Source: a virus | Length of the DNA stretch: 57,730 nucleotides | Virus record (IMG/VR): IMGVR_UViG_3300047457_000359 | Coordinates: 1 to 57,730 of that record | Direction: 5' to 3' (one strand) | Part shown: piece after piece, positions 1 to 6,833 of the stretch | Position numbering within the stretch: the first letter of the stretch is position 1 | How the letters are laid out: every line of letters starts with the position of its first letter | Program-made: the position numbers and the translations under genes | Notes under the pieces: generated by a model | The model's input: only the letters and a program-made list of their open reading frames with translations | The model's database searches: none | Told to the model about the DNA's origin: nothing

Positions 1-1
1 G

Positions 2-1000
2 TCTGGGATCTCCAAGTCTGCTACGCATCTGTTGATGATTACCAAAGATGCAGCAGACAGAGCAGGAGTGTTGAAGCACCCTGGTCATGCCGACCAGTCA
101 GTCCACGGAAATGGTGGAAAGAACAGCAGGGCTGGAGCAGCAAGTCTTGCTGGCAGAGCATCAGGAGAAGGCAGCAGAACAAGCGTTGGTGTAATGGATG
201 CTGATGGACGACCAGCACTTGTCAATGCCACTAGTACGCCTGTTCTCGGAGCAAACTTGCAGGTGGGTGACATGATTGACGGCATTGGCGGAACCACCGA
301 AATAGTTGGTTTTGGTGTCGGAGGTCCGTTCGGCAACAGCAAGACCATGACGACACGGCCTGTTCACATGAATGCAAGCAGCACAAAAGGGACTGGTCGT
401 GGTGAAACAAGAACCGACAGTGTGTCGCTAGATCACAACTACCGAGTGATCACAGACTTCGCCCCGTTCGGTGTGGAAAAGGCTGGGGATCCTGTCGTCA
501 AGCACCCAGGTCACGCAGATCAGTCGGTTCACGGCAATGGCGGAAAGAACAGTCGTTCGGGATCCGCAGGGGGTTCGGCTGGTGGTGGAGAAGGGGCAGC
601 CGCCAACAAAGAACTTGATCAAGCAGATTTGGCTGTTTCTGAACTGAAGTCGGAGATCAGGGGTCTGGTAGTTGCTGGCGATAGTCTCGGTGAATACGGT
701 GCCGTCAGGTCAATGGAGCGTGAGATCGTCTCGGCAACAGATCACCTTGGTAATGCACGGTCGGTGAACAACAGGACTGCAGCAGATGGGTTCACTCGGG
801 GTCACAACAAGGGTGTGCGCAACGACTACGCCGACAAAGCACTTGCAGATCTCCAAGGCATAGAAGACAGCCTGATGAGCGTCGTTCGGGGCACTGGTCG
901 TTTGCCGCAACAGGCGTCAACTATGAGCAGTGTCGCAAGGTCAAGGGCGTTGATTGACATGGCACGAACTGCCCTCAACGGAGTCAAAGGAGCACCGTGA
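2..1000 (+). CDS. KHPGH-motif protein, partial at the left edge
   Basis: The frame is open from base 2, so the N-terminus lies outside the window; the first in-window starts are TTG at 32 and ATG at 35. About 332 residues are visible. The motif KHPGHADQSVHGNGGKNS occurs twice (coding 71-127 and 497-553). Between the two copies is a Gly/Val-rich stretch with GANLQVGDMIDGIGG and SVSLDHNYRVI, which looks like a small beta-barrel; a Hint-like fold is possible but unproven. The C-terminal third is helical. The stretch before the first motif resembles the N-terminal module of the next two genes. Function is unknown. It is the first of a run of related genes upstream of the portal. Confidence 0.6.
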   Translation, partial: SGISKSATHLLMITKDAADRAGVLKHPGHADQSVHGNGGKNSRAGAASLAGRASGEGSRTSVGVMDADGRPALVNATSTPVLGANLQVGDMIDGIGGTTEIVGFGVGGPFGNSKTMTTRPVHMNASSTKGTGRGETRTDSVSLDHNYRVITDFAPFGVEKAGDPVVKHPGHADQSVHGNGGKNSRSGSAGGSAGGGEGAAANKELDQADLAVSELKSEIRGLVVAGDSLGEYGAVRSMEREIVSATDHLGNARSVNNRTAADGFTRGHNKGVRNDYADKALADLQGIEDSLMSVVRGTGRLPQQASTMSSVARSRALIDMARTALNGVKGAP

Positions 1001-1587
1001 AACTTTCAGACCAGATCATGCTCGCCAGGTTGCGCAAGTACACCAGGCTCACGGAAAGCCAGTGGTTAGCGTTGGAGGCAGAAGTCGTCAAAGCAGGCGG
1101 GATCCTCAAAGCAACAGGTACGGCACACGCAGAGTTGATGTATTGCGCTGGGGTTGCCAGGGCCGAAGTGTTGAAGCATCCAGGACACCCCGATCAGTCC
1201 GTTCATGGTAACGGCGGGAAGAACAGCAACCCCAAAGGAACCCCCGCAGGTGGCGGTGGTGGTGGTTTGACCCCAGAAGATGAAGAAATGTTCAGTCAGG
1301 CTGAAGCAGATCTTGCTGCTGACAGGCAAGCGATCAAGGACGACATTGCTTCAGGGGATCTTGACAAAGAAGACGCTGGTGAGTACTTGCAGGCAAACAA
1401 AGATGCTGCGCAGGCCGTAGCAGATCACAAGAAAGCCGTTAGCGAGTATCGCAAGAACCCATCGGAAGACAACGCCGACAAGGTCATGGAGATCGGTGAT
1501 TACACTGTCATTGACGGGGATCTCTATGGTGGTAGTAGCGTGATCCAAGACCTGTATCACGCAGCAGAAGACATGATTGGTGTGTAA
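997..1587 (+). CDS. KHPGH-motif protein with N-terminal helical module
   Basis: 196 residues, GTG start overlapping the previous stop (GTGA). Residues 1-57 form a helical module (LRKYTRLTESQWLALEAEV, then KAGGI) shared with the next gene. The KHPGHPDQSVHGNGGKNS motif is at residues 59-77, followed by a Gly linker and an acidic helical tail. I recognise the motif only as a short sequence recurring in phage structural proteins and know of no established function. Confidence 0.6.
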   Translation: MKLSDQIMLARLRKYTRLTESQWLALEAEVVKAGGILKATGTAHAELMYCAGVARAEVLKHPGHPDQSVHGNGGKNSNPKGTPAGGGGGGLTPEDEEMFSQAEADLAADRQAIKDDIASGDLDKEDAGEYLQANKDAAQAVADHKKAVSEYRKNPSEDNADKVMEIGDYTVIDGDLYGGSSVIQDLYHAAEDMIGV

Positions 1588-1787
1588 TGACGATCAGTAT
1601 TGAAGATCAGGAAGCCCTGTTTCTGTTGAAGCAGTTCACCAAGTTGTCGCCGTTGCAGTGGCAGATGGTTGAGATTGCTGTTGCCAAGGCGGGCGGGATC
1701 ACAAATGTCAAAGGTCATGTTCTGCAGGAGTTGCACTTCTGCGCTGAACGAGCAAGAAGCGACGCAAAGAAAGGTTTGCTTCGGTAA
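1587..1787 (+). CDS. Stand-alone helical module, paralogue of the preceding N-terminus
   Basis: 66 residues starting at the ATG inside TAATG. It aligns over its length with residues 1-57 of the gene before it: KQFTKLSPLQWQMVEIAV matches RKYTRLTESQWLALEAEV, and KAGGI is shared. It lacks the KHPGH motif, which begins the next gene instead. The pair 1587 + 1787 thus splits the architecture that gene 997 carries in one chain. Function is unknown. Confidence 0.55.
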   Translation: MTISIEDQEALFLLKQFTKLSPLQWQMVEIAVAKAGGITNVKGHVLQELHFCAERARSDAKKGLLR

Positions 1788-2185
1788 TGGAAGAATGGCT
1801 TCGGCAGCCCGTGTTCAAGCACCCAGGGCATGCTGATCAAAGTGTGCATGGAAACGGCGGTAAGAACTCGCCTCGTTTGACTGGCGGTAAGCCGAACCCT
1901 GACCACAAGCCACTGGGTGGGGATCTGAAGACACGGATCACGCCCAGCAAGGAGAACGAATCCCACCGCACGAGGATGACCTCGTACATGGAGGGGTTCC
2001 ACAAGAACTTGAAGAACCCAGCCGAGCGTGATTACGCAGCAGCCAGGGCAAAGCAGATGATCAACGGAGAGCGTCGTCCGTCTGGAATGTCCGCCCAGTT
2101 CGGGGTTGATAAAGGTAGGGTTAGGGCGTTGGAGATCGTGTTGTACAAGGTGTTCAAGGCAGGAAGGGCGAAGATCGGTGTCTAG
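1787..2185 (+). CDS. KHPGH-motif protein, short form
   Basis: 132 residues, start coupled through TAATG to the previous stop. The motif KHPGHADQSVHGNGGKNS begins at residue 11, directly after a short leader. The rest is basic and rich in Lys/Arg with predicted helices (KGRVRALEIVLYKVFKAGRAK at the end). It may act with the preceding 66-residue module as a two-chain version of gene 997. Function is unknown. Confidence 0.55.
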   Translation: MEEWLRQPVFKHPGHADQSVHGNGGKNSPRLTGGKPNPDHKPLGGDLKTRITPSKENESHRTRMTSYMEGFHKNLKNPAERDYAAARAKQMINGERRPSGMSAQFGVDKGRVRALEIVLYKVFKAGRAKIGV

Positions 2186-2321
2186 TGAACCTGAAGTCCC
2201 AGATCTGACAGATGTTGAGTTGCGACAACTGCAGACAGAAGTAGATACGCAGTTCAAGCGGTTCGGGATCCCAAGTGATGATGAGTTGATGGCGGAGATT
2301 GATCGCCTCAACGCCGACTGA
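2178..2321 (+). CDS. Small acidic helical protein
   Basis: 47 residues, GTG start overlapping the preceding gene by 8 nt in another frame. The protein is acidic, with one long helix (LTDVELRQLQTEVDTQF) and a terminal DELMAEIDRLNAD. Position just before a promoter cassette suggests it ends the leftmost transcription unit. No family recognised. Confidence 0.45.
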   Translation: MSSEPEVPDLTDVELRQLQTEVDTQFKRFGIPSDDELMAEIDRLNAD

Positions 2322-2326
2322 CGCAG

Positions 2327-2380
2327 TGTGACAAACTTCACATAACCCCACATTGACTTTCGCCGCAGGCTGATTACGGT
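2327..2380 (+). promoter_or_regulatory. Crp/GlxR-like operator plus promoter, copy 1
   Basis: TGTGACAAACTTCACA at 2327-2342 fits TGTGA-N6-TCACA. It is followed by TAACCCC, a -35 TTGACT (2353-2358), a 16-bp spacer and a -10 TACGGT (2375-2380). The same arrangement recurs at 20339, 38410 and 56521. The downstream leader carries GGGAAAGGAG before the gene at 2425. Regulator identity is inferred. Confidence 0.75.
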
Positions 2381-2424
2381 CGTTTCCGCTGGAAGCACCA
2401 GCGATCTCGGGAAAGGAGATAGAA

Positions 2425-2913
2425 GTGGAAGTATCGGCACAGGTGGAGGCACTGGAAGCCAGTGCAGCCGCCCACGAGGCGGAGCGGGAGGCGTCGTTCC
2501 AGCGTTGCGACACCGACGGCTTCATGTCGCAGTGGGCAAGCGGGCTTTGCGCTCAGAAGGATCGGGCGGAAGCCAGGCTCCTGGAAGCAGAAGGACTGGC
2601 GGAGTTCCCAGCACTCTTTGACCTCCAAGGGCAGTGGGTGCCCGCCCGTCTCATTGACGGAAAGTTCGGTCCCTGCTGGATGGTCCTTGACCACAAGGGC
2701 GAGTTCAAGGGCGAGTTCGTCGGAGCGTTCCCCAAGCAGGAGGCGACACTCGCAAAGAAGGGCTACTGCGAGGGTGTGGTCATGCGACCCGCCAGGGTGG
2801 ACTTCGTCGGGTCCAGCGCAGTGAATGTGCGGGTGGCGTACCTGGCGGTGGATGAGCCGTGGGAACAGCCTGCCGTGATCATCAGCAGCAATCGCTGGAA
2901 GGAGGACCAGTAA
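2425..2913 (+). CDS. Uncharacterised protein with N-terminal coiled coil
   Basis: 162 residues. The GTG start sits 6 nt after AAAGGAG and downstream of a strong promoter cassette. Residues 1-45 form a Glu/Ala-rich helix with coiled-coil character, followed by a mixed alpha/beta region with WVPARLIDGKFGPCWMVLD. No family recognised. It begins a tight run of genes to 4754 and is probably controlled by the Crp-like site upstream. Confidence 0.6.
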   Translation: MEVSAQVEALEASAAAHEAEREASFQRCDTDGFMSQWASGLCAQKDRAEARLLEAEGLAEFPALFDLQGQWVPARLIDGKFGPCWMVLDHKGEFKGEFVGAFPKQEATLAKKGYCEGVVMRPARVDFVGSSAVNVRVAYLAVDEPWEQPAVIISSNRWKEDQ

Positions 2914-3071
2914 TGGAAGAGATGGAGTGTTGTGAGGAAGCAAACCCCTGGGCAAGCATCTGCGACGGATCGGTGAAAGTCCGCTACAAGAAGGGCTGGT
3001 ACAAGAGCGGCGCAGAGTACTGCGACCAGCACTGGGAGGAAGTGGAGTACATGTTGGAGGGAGTGCTGTGA
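2913..3071 (+). CDS. Small Cys-containing protein
   Basis: 52 residues, ATG overlapping the previous TAA by one base, with GGAGG upstream. Cys pair near the N-terminus (MECCEEANPWASIC) and a further YCDQHW later make metal binding possible. No family recognised. Confidence 0.5.
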   Translation: MEEMECCEEANPWASICDGSVKVRYKKGWYKSGAEYCDQHWEEVEYMLEGVL

Positions 3072-3475
3072 GCAGTCGGTTCATAGTTGTCCTGCACCCA
3101 TCGGAGGTGTCGGGCATGGTGGAGATGCAAGTTCACAAGCAGGAAGGTCCGATCGGCCTGGGGATCCTGCAAGAAGCAGTCGGCGGGTTCATTGAATGCG
3201 TGTTCTCGGGCGAGGTGACGCTGTTCTGCAACGAGGAAGGCAAGTTGCGGGGCTTGCTGCCGAATCATGTGGCGACAGACCTGTGGGATCAGTTGCTGGA
3301 GGAAGCAGAGATCACGGCACCGCTGGATGTCCTCGTCGGGTCGGTCGTTGTGACTGGGGATGTTGACGAGGAAGGCGAACAGTGGGGCATGGACCTCGCA
3401 GGGATCAAGAAGTTCGCCAGCATGGTGCTCGGCAACGCAGACGAGTTTGTCGGTCATTTGGAGGAAATGGCGTAG
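3068..3475 (+). CDS. Uncharacterised protein
   Basis: 135 residues, GTG start in a GTGA overlap. Acidic, alternating strands and helices, ending in an amphipathic helix. It includes GDVDEEGEQWGMDLAG. No recognisable domain. Spacing and overlap place it in the 2425-4754 operon. Confidence 0.5.
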   Translation: MSSRFIVVLHPSEVSGMVEMQVHKQEGPIGLGILQEAVGGFIECVFSGEVTLFCNEEGKLRGLLPNHVATDLWDQLLEEAEITAPLDVLVGSVVVTGDVDEEGEQWGMDLAGIKKFASMVLGNADEFVGHLEEMA

Positions 3476-3724
3476 ATGAGTGACGGACCCAAAGACAGGT
3501 TCAAGAAAACCCAGCACAAGAACGCAGAACAGCGTCGTCAAGATCAAGAAGAGCAGAAAGCAATCGCCAGGGCCGACGAGGGCAAGGAGTTCGTCTGCAG
3601 GAACTGCCGTAGGTGGTTGCCCAGGTCGTACTTTGAGTACGAGTTTGACGGAGAAGTCAAGTTGGCGACACGGTGCGACAGTTGTCGTGAGGAGAATCGT
3701 CAGCGGTATCGCAGGCGAGGGTGA
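3476..3724 (+). CDS. Zinc-ribbon-like small protein
   Basis: 82 residues beginning directly after the previous stop. Basic, with a long N-terminal helix. CRNC at about residues 40-43 and CDSC at about 68-71 form a CxxC...CxxC zinc ribbon, followed by an Arg-rich tail (RQRYRRRG). The charge suggests nucleic-acid binding. This type of small zinc-ribbon protein is frequent in phage accessory regions. Confidence 0.55.
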   Translation: MSDGPKDRFKKTQHKNAEQRRQDQEEQKAIARADEGKEFVCRNCRRWLPRSYFEYEFDGEVKLATRCDSCREENRQRYRRRG

Positions 3725-4236
3725 CACCTGTCACTACACCGCAGTATCGGAGGAAAGGTACGGTACGGATCGTGAGAAGTAAGAAAGCAACTGGTTTCGC
3801 CGTGTATGGCACTTTGCGGGAGGGCGAACCGAACGAAGGAAGGTGGCGGGATCTAGGCAACGCCCGCCCAGGACGGTTCCATGTTGAGAGCCACTGTTTG
3901 TTGCGTCCAGTTGGATGGCCGTTTCCGTATGCCGTCCCGACCGCAGAAGATGGGGATCACATAGTTGTTGACTTCGTCCAGCCGTCGTCCAGACGGGCGT
4001 TCGCCAAGATGCTCCAAGCGTTTGATTGGTTGGAGGGCTATCCGACCCACTATGACCGCAGGGTCGTAGCGATCAAGGACACGGAGACAGGCTCTATCGC
4101 AGGCTATGGCTGGATCTACATCGCAGCCAAGCCGTGGGCGTTGGGCGAATGTGAGATCGTGCCACACGGCGACTGGAAGTCGGTGTGGGACAGATGGGAT
4201 TGGCTGATGAACCAAGGAAAGGAAGGTAGCCGATGA
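3721..4236 (+). CDS. Gamma-glutamylcyclotransferase-like (AIG2/GGCT) protein
   Basis: 171 residues, GTG start in a GTGA overlap. The hallmark substrate-loop motif VYGTLREGEPNEGRW is at residues 28-42, and FDWLEGYP carries the glutamate expected as general acid/base. The fold's strand order (FAVYGTL, GDHIVVDFV, RVVAIKD, GYGWIYIA) is apparent. GGCT-like enzymes cleave gamma-glutamyl or related amide-linked adducts, releasing 5-oxoproline. Such genes are known to accompany amidoligase/ATP-grasp peptide-tagging systems, and this phage encodes an amidoligase at 41854. Substrate is unknown. Confidence 0.75.
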   Translation: MTPVTTPQYRRKGTVRIVRSKKATGFAVYGTLREGEPNEGRWRDLGNARPGRFHVESHCLLRPVGWPFPYAVPTAEDGDHIVVDFVQPSSRRAFAKMLQAFDWLEGYPTHYDRRVVAIKDTETGSIAGYGWIYIAAKPWALGECEIVPHGDWKSVWDRWDWLMNQGKEGSR

Positions 4237-4754
4237 CCAGATTGCTTCTGGTGACCAAGCCCTGCATGGTGCAGGGAACCGCTGTGTACGACGAGGACGG
4301 GGGTGTTGACTGTTACGACACCCGAACGAGCGGAGGCTGCCCCTACTGGGATCATGTTTCCAAGGTGGAGGTGTTGAGATTGAGAACAGGCGGGCAGCGT
4401 CTCGTGCAGACGGTGTGCAGTATTGACCCAGACCAAGCACACGCAGCCACTGTTGGCATAGTGCCGTCTCTCCGATACGGTCTGAACTGGTACGGAGTTG
4501 ACTCGGATGTGGAGTACAGGGATCCCAACGACCATGACGATTGCGAGTGTTGTGTGTTTCACTTTGATGGTTGCACTAGCCAGCATGCCAGACTCCAGGG
4601 CAGAGCCTTGCGGGGAGCCGTTCCCCGATTAGAGCGAGTGATGAATGCTGGGCTAATGGACAAAGAAGCCAAAGCCGAGATCGGTGCTCAATGGCTGTTC
4701 TTGCAATGGTGGTTGGGACTTGCAGCCACGCACGACGGCTATGTGGTGAACTAA
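4233..4754 (+). CDS. Uncharacterised protein
   Basis: 173 residues, ATG overlapping the previous stop (ATGA). Cys/His-rich middle (DDCECCVFHFDGC) and a helical C-terminus with QWLFLQWWLGLAA. No family recognised. Last gene of the 2425-4754 run; a possible promoter and a strong hairpin follow. Confidence 0.5.
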   Translation: MTRLLLVTKPCMVQGTAVYDEDGGVDCYDTRTSGGCPYWDHVSKVEVLRLRTGGQRLVQTVCSIDPDQAHAATVGIVPSLRYGLNWYGVDSDVEYRDPNDHDDCECCVFHFDGCTSQHARLQGRALRGAVPRLERVMNAGLMDKEAKAEIGAQWLFLQWWLGLAATHDGYVVN

Positions 4755-4773
4755 GGTTTAGTCCCGATACAGA

Positions 4774-4860
4774 TACGCTGTAGATCTGGTTCCGAGGGTT
4801 CCTTTCCCCCCTTGTTGAGCCAGCGAACGGGGGAGTCAGCAACCACTGCTCCCCCGTTCG
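4774..4860 (+). terminator. Strong GC-rich hairpin after a candidate -10 box
   Basis: CGAACGGGGGAG (4824-4835) pairs perfectly with CTCCCCCGTTCG (4849-4860) across a 13-nt loop. No T-tract follows. A run CCCCCC at about 4807 could instead pair with the GGGGG of the left arm, giving a mutually exclusive fold. TACGCT at 4774-4779 could be a -10 box, so a short structured RNA or an attenuator-like leader is possible. Confidence 0.5.
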
Positions 4861-4879
4861 TCATGTTATGGTGGGGATC

Positions 4880-5029
4880 ATGTTGGAAGGCTTCAGCGAT
4901 CTTGAACAGAGTGCGATCGCTATGCACGAATGGTTTGTCACCTTGGTGCAGAGTGGTTTCTCGGAGGACCAGGCGTTGAGGTTGATTGCCATGTCAATAA
5001 GCAACCTCGGTAAAGACGAAGACGGTTGA
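4880..5029 (+). CDS. 49-residue acidic protein, probably leaderless
   Basis: ATG lies 7 nt after TATGGT (4867-4872), fitting a leaderless transcript. Acidic, helical, with HEWFVTLVQSGFSEDQALRL. The pattern 'G(F/Y)xxxQAL' occurs in many tiny actinophage proteins of unknown role. A second probable leaderless gene follows 22 nt later. Confidence 0.5.
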   Translation: MLEGFSDLEQSAIAMHEWFVTLVQSGFSEDQALRLIAMSISNLGKDEDG

Positions 5030-5051
5030 GTAGTGCATGTAGGATCGGCGT

Positions 5052-5342
5052 GTGAAGCGGTCAGACAGCACCCCAGGTAAGTTGACCAAGGTTGAGTACG
5101 AGCAGGGACAGATGCTTGTCGTGACCTGGTTGGACGCACACAACTTGGAGTGCGGTTGGCAAGACATGAAGGAAGTGAAGTTCTCCAAAGCCGAAGTGCA
5201 GACGGTCGGACACTTTGTTGCGGTAGCCCAAGAGCAACTGTGGCTAGCAGCAGATTGGTGCGAAGAAGACGACATGGTGAACACGGTCGTCGGGATCCCA
5301 CTAGGAATGGTTGTAACTGTGAGAGAGATTGACAATGGCTGA
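5052..5342 (+). CDS. Uncharacterised protein upstream of portal
   Basis: 96 residues with GTG start 6 nt after TAGGAT (5040-5045), so probably leaderless. Predicted beta-rich middle (MLVVTWLDAHNLECGW) and VVGIPLGMVVTVREI at the end. It overlaps the portal start by 8 nt, so the two are likely co-translated. No family recognised. Confidence 0.5.
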   Translation: MKRSDSTPGKLTKVEYEQGQMLVVTWLDAHNLECGWQDMKEVKFSKAEVQTVGHFVAVAQEQLWLAADWCEEDDMVNTVVGIPLGMVVTVREIDNG

Positions 5343-6831
5343 AGACAAGATCAAGTATGACGACTTTGCTGAGATCGGCACAGGCGGCCTGCGGCGCACG
5401 GGCGGCTTCATTATTGAGGAGTTCCTCACTGGTCTGCGATCACTGCAGGGAGCCAAGGCGTACAAGGAGATGTCCACCAACGATCCCGTTGTTGGTGCTT
5501 TGCTGTTCGCCATAGAGCAACTGATCCGCAACATTGATTGGAGAGTGGATCCGTTCACGGGATCCGAAGAAGAAGAGCAGACGCAGGCTGACAAGGATTT
5601 GGCTGAGTTCGTTGAGCAGTGTCGTCACGACATGTCGTCGTCTTGGGACACGATGATCTCGGACATTCTGTCCATGTTGGTGTACGGGTATGCGTTCTGT
5701 GAGATCGTGTACAAGAAGCGCATGGGCAACGACCAAGACGATCCGTCCAGGCGGTCGCAGTTCCGTGACAACAAGATCGGTTGGCGCAAGATCACGCTGA
5801 GAGCGCAAGAGACAACCTGGATGTGGATGCTTGACGAAAAGGGCGGGATCCAGGGAATGGTGCAAGTGGATCCGTCAACTGGCGGCAGGGGGGCGGTAGA
5901 GATCCCCATTGAAAAGGCGTTGTTGTTCCGCACAAGCAGTAGCCGAAATAACCCAGAAGGTCGCAGTTTGCTTCGCAATGCTTACCGACCCTGGAGGTTC
6001 AAGAAGACGATTGAAGAGATTGAAGCCGTCGGTATTGAACGGGATCTCGCAGGTCTGCCAGTGGCGTATGTGCCACCGCAGTTGCTGTCGGGCAACGCCA
6101 ACGAAGCAATGGTTGGTGCTCGTGATGCGATCCAGGAACTGGTGCGTGGGATCAAGCGCAACGAGAACGAGGGGATCCTGTTCCCGCTGTCGTATGACGA
6201 GAACGGGCGAGAGATGTACAAGTTGACCCTGTTGACCACTGGCGGCCAGCGTCAGTTTGACACTGACAAGGTTGTTTCACGGTACGACCAGCGGATTGCG
6301 ATGACCGTGTTGGCTGACTTCATTCTGTTGGGTCACGAGAATGTCGGTTCGTTTGCCCTCGGAGCATCCAAGATTGACCTGTTCACGACGGCGATCAGCC
6401 AGATCGCAAGAGAGATCTGCGAGGTGTTCAACTCGTATGCGATCCCAAGATTGTTGAAGTTGAACGGGATCAAGACAGACCGTATGCCCAAGTTGGCGTT
6501 CGGCCAGTTGACGCATGTTGACCTCGCACTGCTCGGCAACTTCATTCAGCAGGTTGCAGGTGCAGGTGCTCTTGTGGTGGACGCAGGGCTTGACGAGTAC
6601 CTTAGAACCACGGCAGGTTTGCCGCCCCGTGAGGAAGACGACGGGATCATGCCAGTGGGTGACAACCAGGCGAAGGTTGGTTCGGGAGACGATACGGGCG
6701 ACAAAGAGGACGGAGACGCTGCTCCTAAGAAGCCGCAGGCCGACAACAAGGAGACTGCCTCACCTACACCCAAGGACAAGAAGATAGAAGAAGCGATCAA
6801 GTCGCTGATGGAGAAATACGGCGATCAGTAG
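5335..6831 (+). CDS. Portal protein (DUF935/Mu gp29-like)
   Basis: 498 residues from ATG 5335 (a TTG at 5329 is less likely). It would form the dodecameric ring at the capsid vertex through which DNA enters. Diagnostic stretches are VYGYAFCEIVYKKR near residue 120, LLFRTSSSRNNPEGRSLLR near 210, and YVPPQLL. The C-terminus is a charged, low-complexity Asp/Lys tail. Length suits the family, and it is followed at once by the MuF-type minor head gene, the usual order. Confidence 0.9.
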   Translation: MAEDKIKYDDFAEIGTGGLRRTGGFIIEEFLTGLRSLQGAKAYKEMSTNDPVVGALLFAIEQLIRNIDWRVDPFTGSEEEEQTQADKDLAEFVEQCRHDMSSSWDTMISDILSMLVYGYAFCEIVYKKRMGNDQDDPSRRSQFRDNKIGWRKITLRAQETTWMWMLDEKGGIQGMVQVDPSTGGRGAVEIPIEKALLFRTSSSRNNPEGRSLLRNAYRPWRFKKTIEEIEAVGIERDLAGLPVAYVPPQLLSGNANEAMVGARDAIQELVRGIKRNENEGILFPLSYDENGREMYKLTLLTTGGQRQFDTDKVVSRYDQRIAMTVLADFILLGHENVGSFALGASKIDLFTTAISQIAREICEVFNSYAIPRLLKLNGIKTDRMPKLAFGQLTHVDLALLGNFIQQVAGAGALVVDAGLDEYLRTTAGLPPREEDDGIMPVGDNQAKVGSGDDTGDKEDGDAAPKKPQADNKETASPTPKDKKIEEAIKSLMEKYGDQ

Positions 6832-6833
6832 CC

